Positions 60,072 to 64,000 of a DNA stretch of 64,000 nucleotides are shown here, piece by piece (position 1 is the stretch's first letter; every line of letters starts with the position of its first letter). The stretch lies in the NCBI GenBank assembly GCA_034008185.1, contig CM067085.1, forward strand, positions 76,558,275 through 76,622,274, given 5' to 3'. The notes under the pieces are model-generated. The model had not been told where the DNA came from and searched no databases. It saw only the letters and a program-made list of their open reading frames with translations. A program made the position numbers and the translations under genes. The stretch comes from Gorsachius magnificus. Lineage: Eukaryota; Chordata; Aves; Pelecaniformes; Ardeidae.

Positions 60072-61400
60072 AATATATCAACAACAAAAGGAGAGCCAAG
60101 GAGAATTGCCATCCTCTGCTGGGTGAGGGGGAACCATCATGACAAAGGATGAGGATAAGGCTGAGGTGCTTAATGCCGCCTTTGCCTCGGTCTTCAATAG
60201 TAAGGTCAGCTGTTCTCTGGCCACCCAGACAGGGATGGGAAGCAGAACAAAGCTCCCATGATCCAAGAGGAAGCGGTCAGTGACCTGCTCAGCCAATGAG
60301 ACACACACATGTCCATGGGACTGGATGGGGTCTACTCAAGGGTACTGAGGGAGATGGCGGAGGTGCTCACCAAGCCCCTTTCCATCATCTATCAGCAGTC
60401 CTGGATGACTGGGGAAGCTCCACTTGACTGGAGGTTGGTGAATGGGAAGGATCTGGGGAACACAGGCCCCCCGGTGCTGGGGAAGGGTTAGGAGGTTCTG
60501 AGCACCATCACAGGGCATGTATGGGACAACTAGGTGTTCAGGCCCAGTCAACATGGGTTTATGAAAGGCAGGTCCTGCTTGACCAACCTGGTCTCCTCCT
60601 ATGGCAAGGTGACCCGCTTAGTGGACAAGGGAAAGGCTGTGGATGTGGTGTACCTGGGCTTCAGCAAAGCCTTTGGCACCATTTCCCACAGCGTTCTCCT
60701 GGAGAAACTGGCTGCCCATGGCCTGGACAGGCAGACTCTTTGCTGGGTAAAGAACCGTCTGGATGGCCGGGCCCAAAGGGCTGTGGTGAGCGGAGTTAAA
60801 TCCAGTTGGCGGCCGGGCTCAAGCGGTGTCCCCAGGGCTCAGTGGTGGGCCCAGCTCTGTTTAACATCTTTATCCATGATCTGGGTGAGGGCATCGAGGC
60901 CACCCCCAGCCAGTTTGCAGATGGCACCGAGCTGGGCGGGAGTGTGGATCTGCTGGGGGGGAGGAGGGCTCTGCAGGGGGCCCTGGCCAGGCTGGATCCA
61001 TGGGCCCAGCCCAACTGGGTGAGGGTCAACAAGTCCAAGGGCCGGGTCCTGCCCTGGCGTCACCACAACCCCAGGCAGCGCTCTAGGCGTGGGGCAGAGG
61101 GGCTGGAAAGCTGCCCGGGCTCTGCTCCTGGGGAAGGGGCGATGGGACGAGGGGCACCGGCCTCAAGTTGTGCCAGGGCAGGGTGAGGTTGGCCCTGGGG
61201 AACAATTCCTTCCCCCAAGGGCTGTCAGGCACTGGAAGGGGCTGCCCAGGGAAGGGGTCGAGTCCCCAGCCCTGGGGGGATTTAACAGCCGGGCAGAGGC
61301 GGTGCTGAGGGCTGGGGTTTGGGGGTGGGATGGCAGGGGTAGGGGAATGGTTGGGCTGGGGGGATCTTTTCCAATCTAAATGATTTTATGATTCTATGAA
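60072..61400 (+). mobile_element. CR1 LINE, ORF2 reverse-transcriptase region to 3' end, internally deleted
   Basis: The plus strand carries the region before the reverse transcriptase (AAGGCTGAGGTGCTTAATGCC), most of the reverse-transcriptase domain (about 60310-61090), then jumps to the end of ORF2 and the 3' tail, ending TTTTATGATTCTATGA at 61399. A section between the domain and the 3' end that a full CR1 has is missing (junction around 61090-61180). A shorter gap removes part of the domain near 60445-60470. It is the longest CR1 in the window with a true 3' end and probably the best marker of its subfamily. Confidence 0.93.
60309..61186 (+). pseudogene. CR1 ORF2 reverse transcriptase, broken
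   Basis: CR1 reverse transcriptase copies element RNA into DNA at the nicked target. Its pieces are spread over three frames: about 60309-60470 (MSMGLDGVYSRVLREMAEVL), about 60534-60800 (HGFMKGRSCLTNL, then YLGFSKAFG) and about 60806-61090 (FNIFIHDL, FADGTELGGSVDL). Both catalytic aspartates are altered: the usual YLDFSKAFD reads YLGFSKAFG (GGC at 60657-60659), and the usual FADD reads FADG (GGC at 60923-60925). With at least two frameshifts and the internal gaps, the copy is dead. Confidence 0.92.
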
Positions 61401-61884
61401 AGGGAAAGAACAGGCTAAACTGTCCCAAAGCATCTTGCAGCCCAGTGCTTGGCCTGAGGACATCAGAAATGCTCGTTCGGGTGCAGGGTTCGGTTAAGCT
61501 GTACTGTCTCCTAAGGTCTAGGCTTTATTCTTTGGGATTCAAAGGCGTAGTTTCAGTTAACCCATGTGAAGAAGGTGCTGAAATAGATGCTGGCTTTGTC
61601 CAGGAGAATGTCTGCTGCTTTATTTCCAATCTGCTGGATAGACCACACCTGAAGTATGGTTTCTACTTAGAATATTTATTCAAGGTTTTGAAAGAATGAG
61701 TAATGAACCTGTTACATAAAAGAGTAATGTTAATGTTTGAAAGAGAAAATGATAAAAATAGCAATTTAGCCTTTTTTCTTTCCCTTCAAGCATCAAATAA
61801 TTTCCAAATTGTATGCTGCTAGTGCTGTCTCTTACACATAGCTACTAAAAAGCAGGAGCCAGAAGTTTGGCATTGGGTTGTTGG
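61401..61884. other. Unannotated non-coding DNA
   Basis: No gene recognised. An 84-codon plus-strand frame (61445-61699) lacks splice signals or a recognisable product. Confidence 0.6.
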
Positions 61885-61961
61885 GTTTGTATTTTGCTTT
61901 TGGTTTTTTTTCTGGGGGGTGGTGGTGTTTTTCTTCAGTTTTTGGTGTTCTGGCTTTTTTT

Positions 61962-61997
<36 letters not shown>
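61885..61997. repeat. T/G-rich low-complexity tract ending in T34
   Basis: TTTTGG/GGTGGTG-rich sequence ends in 34 uninterrupted T (61964-61997), the longest homopolymer in the window. Confidence 0.95.
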
Positions 61998-61998
<1 letters not shown>

Positions 61999-64000
61999 GG
62001 TGAACAACTAAAGGTCACTGTAGCAATAAATTAAAGTTTGTTCCTACAGAACAATTTAAGCAGCGAACTCCTTGCCTCCCTCCCTCCGTTCCGTACATCC
62101 CGGTTAGCCACGCAGCACTTCAGCACCGCCAGAAGTCGGGCAGAAAGGTCACTGCCTGGGTTGCTTGTGTTCTGGTCCACCATCCCGTCGGACTGCCCGC
62201 TGCATTACACTGCCAGCCTTAGCCTTGCTATTGACAGGCGGATTGATTTCCTGATTAATGCACCTCTGGTTTATTGGCGTTTACTCCAGGAGACATAATT
62301 TTAATGTTTGTATGATCAATAGCTCCATCAACAGCAGGAATTCCTACTGTGAGCCTGCGCAGCTCCAGCTATGGGGAGTTGTATATTTCTTGATAAATAC
62401 TACAGGGAAGTTGTAAACATTAGAAAAGCAAAGAAAATTGATGTTCTCTGTGGATTCCTATTGTATTTCACCCCTAGGAGAGAATGCAAAAACTTCCAAG
62501 TAATTCTCTATAGGAAAGGCAGCCAGCAGGTACCAGCTCTCTGGGCTGGAATATAAATGTAGGGGAAGTAATTACTTTTAGAATTCCCGTTGTGTAGTCA
62601 CTTCATCTCAAATGTGTAAATACCCATAAGAGAAATTATGGCTTTTTTCAGTTTTAGATTAAGAAATGACATTTTAAATACCCTTAGTTAACTTCATTAG
62701 AGGAATGGAATTCTGTGGCTGCCATAGATGCTTCCAGACTTGCGGCTGTCCATAAATTACACCAGCTACCTGAAGGCATCTACTTAAAATGTAGCTGAAG
62801 CAGCCTTTGTTCTCGGAATTGTAATGGGCTCTACAATCTCCTGCTTGTTGCCAGATAGTTTTTCTGCCTTCTGCCTGCCCACCTGCCCTGTGTCTGCCTT
62901 TTAAAACCAGAGAAGGAAAAGGAGAGACTCACTTTTTTCCACTCGGATGAAGCAGTAGACTTAAAGCATCGCTTTGTTGCTAAGCTTTGGAATTAGGTAA
63001 TCTGAGAATGACAATAAATTGTGCCATTTACCAGCACCTTTGTCTAAATATTTTTTCAGATTAGATTCCTTCACTTCACTGATGTTTGGACTCCCCTTTG
63101 GTGAGCTGGTTTCCTTCATTATCTGAAGGAGGTATCTCAGTGGCGTTTCGCAGTATCTGAGAACGTTCCTATGTGTGAATATTCTCATGAAGATCATAAT
63201 TCTGCATGAAAGCCCTGGTTAAATCAGTGCTGGGTTATCCTTACAGAGACAGGGGGCTGATGGCTCTTTATCAGGTAATTTATGCATCATATATCTTACA
63301 ACCTGCTCTTTCAGTCAGGGATCAGAACAAAGGCTGCGTCCCTTGAGAGACCGAGTACTCGCCATTAAGAAAACAGAATGATGAAGTGAACACTATAGCA
63401 AATTCCCATCGGCTGAAAAGCAGGTGCTGTTCCCTAAACTTTTTGTGAATAAGGAATAAAATTGTACTAAAAAAAATCCAGCAGCTTCCAAGCATACAAG
63501 TGAAGTGTTTTGATCTCACGGTACAAATTCCAGACACCAGTGTGTTTATCCCCTGCTGCCAGCATTGACGTGTCCCCATGGATGAACCTCTAAAGCGAAA
63601 AGAATATTAGCGTGCTGATTAAATCCATTAAAAGTGGAGCTCTGAAGATCACTGTGTAAGGTGCTAGTGATGGGCAGCTCAGTCCTCTGGTGTACAGAAC
63701 TGGGCAGAAATGAGGTCAGCACCGCCGGTTTAGTTAGGCATTGGTTTCTCCTATTTGTCCATGGAACTGTCTTCAAATACATCTGCGTCCCTGAAATAAT
63801 TCACCAAAGCGGTGTCATGCACATCTGGAGATGTTTGTGCCTCTGAAAGTCAGTGTAGCAGCAGCGAATGTTTGGCTAAAACAGTAACAGAATGTTCTAA
63901 GTAGATGCCGCTCCTGATCTCTGTGGTTGGTTGTAATAGCCCATTAGTTATTCCACTTGCAGCACACCAGCTAGTTTGAGCCAGGGCTTTCAAGTCGTTC
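61998..64000. other. Unannotated non-coding DNA to the window end
   Basis: No gene or transposon recognised. The stretch 62200-62340 is complex, with ATTAATG and TAATTTTAATG cores, and could be a conserved non-coding element. Open frames are below 90 codons. Confidence 0.55.

Noticed and set aside
1..64000. CRISPR arrays, operons, tRNA or rRNA genes, phage or plasmid modules
   Set aside because: The sequence is vertebrate. The only regular tandem arrays are minisatellites without spacers, and no cloverleaf or rRNA sequence was recognised.

Overview
The window looks like a stretch of bird nuclear genome, probably from a neoavian, that is mostly intergenic or deep intron. It is AT-rich with long homopolymers, has no operon-like gene packing, and no open frame exceeds about 200 codons. 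The diagnostic features are at least eight copies of the bird-typical CR1 LINE and LTRs that resemble avian endogenous retroviruses. No protein-coding gene can be named.

Layout. About 1-7.8 kb: unannotated AT-rich DNA with a perfect AT-rich palindrome near 7.0 kb. 7.85-9.11 kb: an internal CR1 piece on the minus strand with the end of ORF1 (esterase-like, GDS motif) and the start of ORF2 (endonuclease). 12.9-13.4 kb: a minus-strand retroviral-type LTR carrying AATAAA. 16.2-17.1 kb: the most structured spot, with a CpG-rich block, a G17/C16 hairpin, part of an LTR on the minus strand, and a 37-bp x3 minisatellite. 17-34 kb: mostly unannotated, with an old CR1-like remnant at 21.6 kb and a CR1 tail at 30.4 kb. 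34.6-35.4 kb: two short blocks with good splice signals that share one open frame, the only exon candidates worth testing. 35.78-35.98 kb: a 29-bp x ~7 minisatellite. 40.3-41.1 kb: a possible old interspersed repeat. 41.7-54.9 kb: five more CR1 pieces. 56.4-57.5 kb: a CR1 interrupted by a complete solo LTR with a perfect 5-bp target duplication. 60.07-61.40 kb: a plus-strand CR1 with a decayed reverse transcriptase.

Nothing here behaves as a joint gene system. The main biological content is transposon history: nested insertion, two LTRs that share a near-identical core but have diverged flanks, and catalytically dead LINE copies. If the two putative exons are real, an unidentified gene runs on the plus strand and most of this window is its introns.
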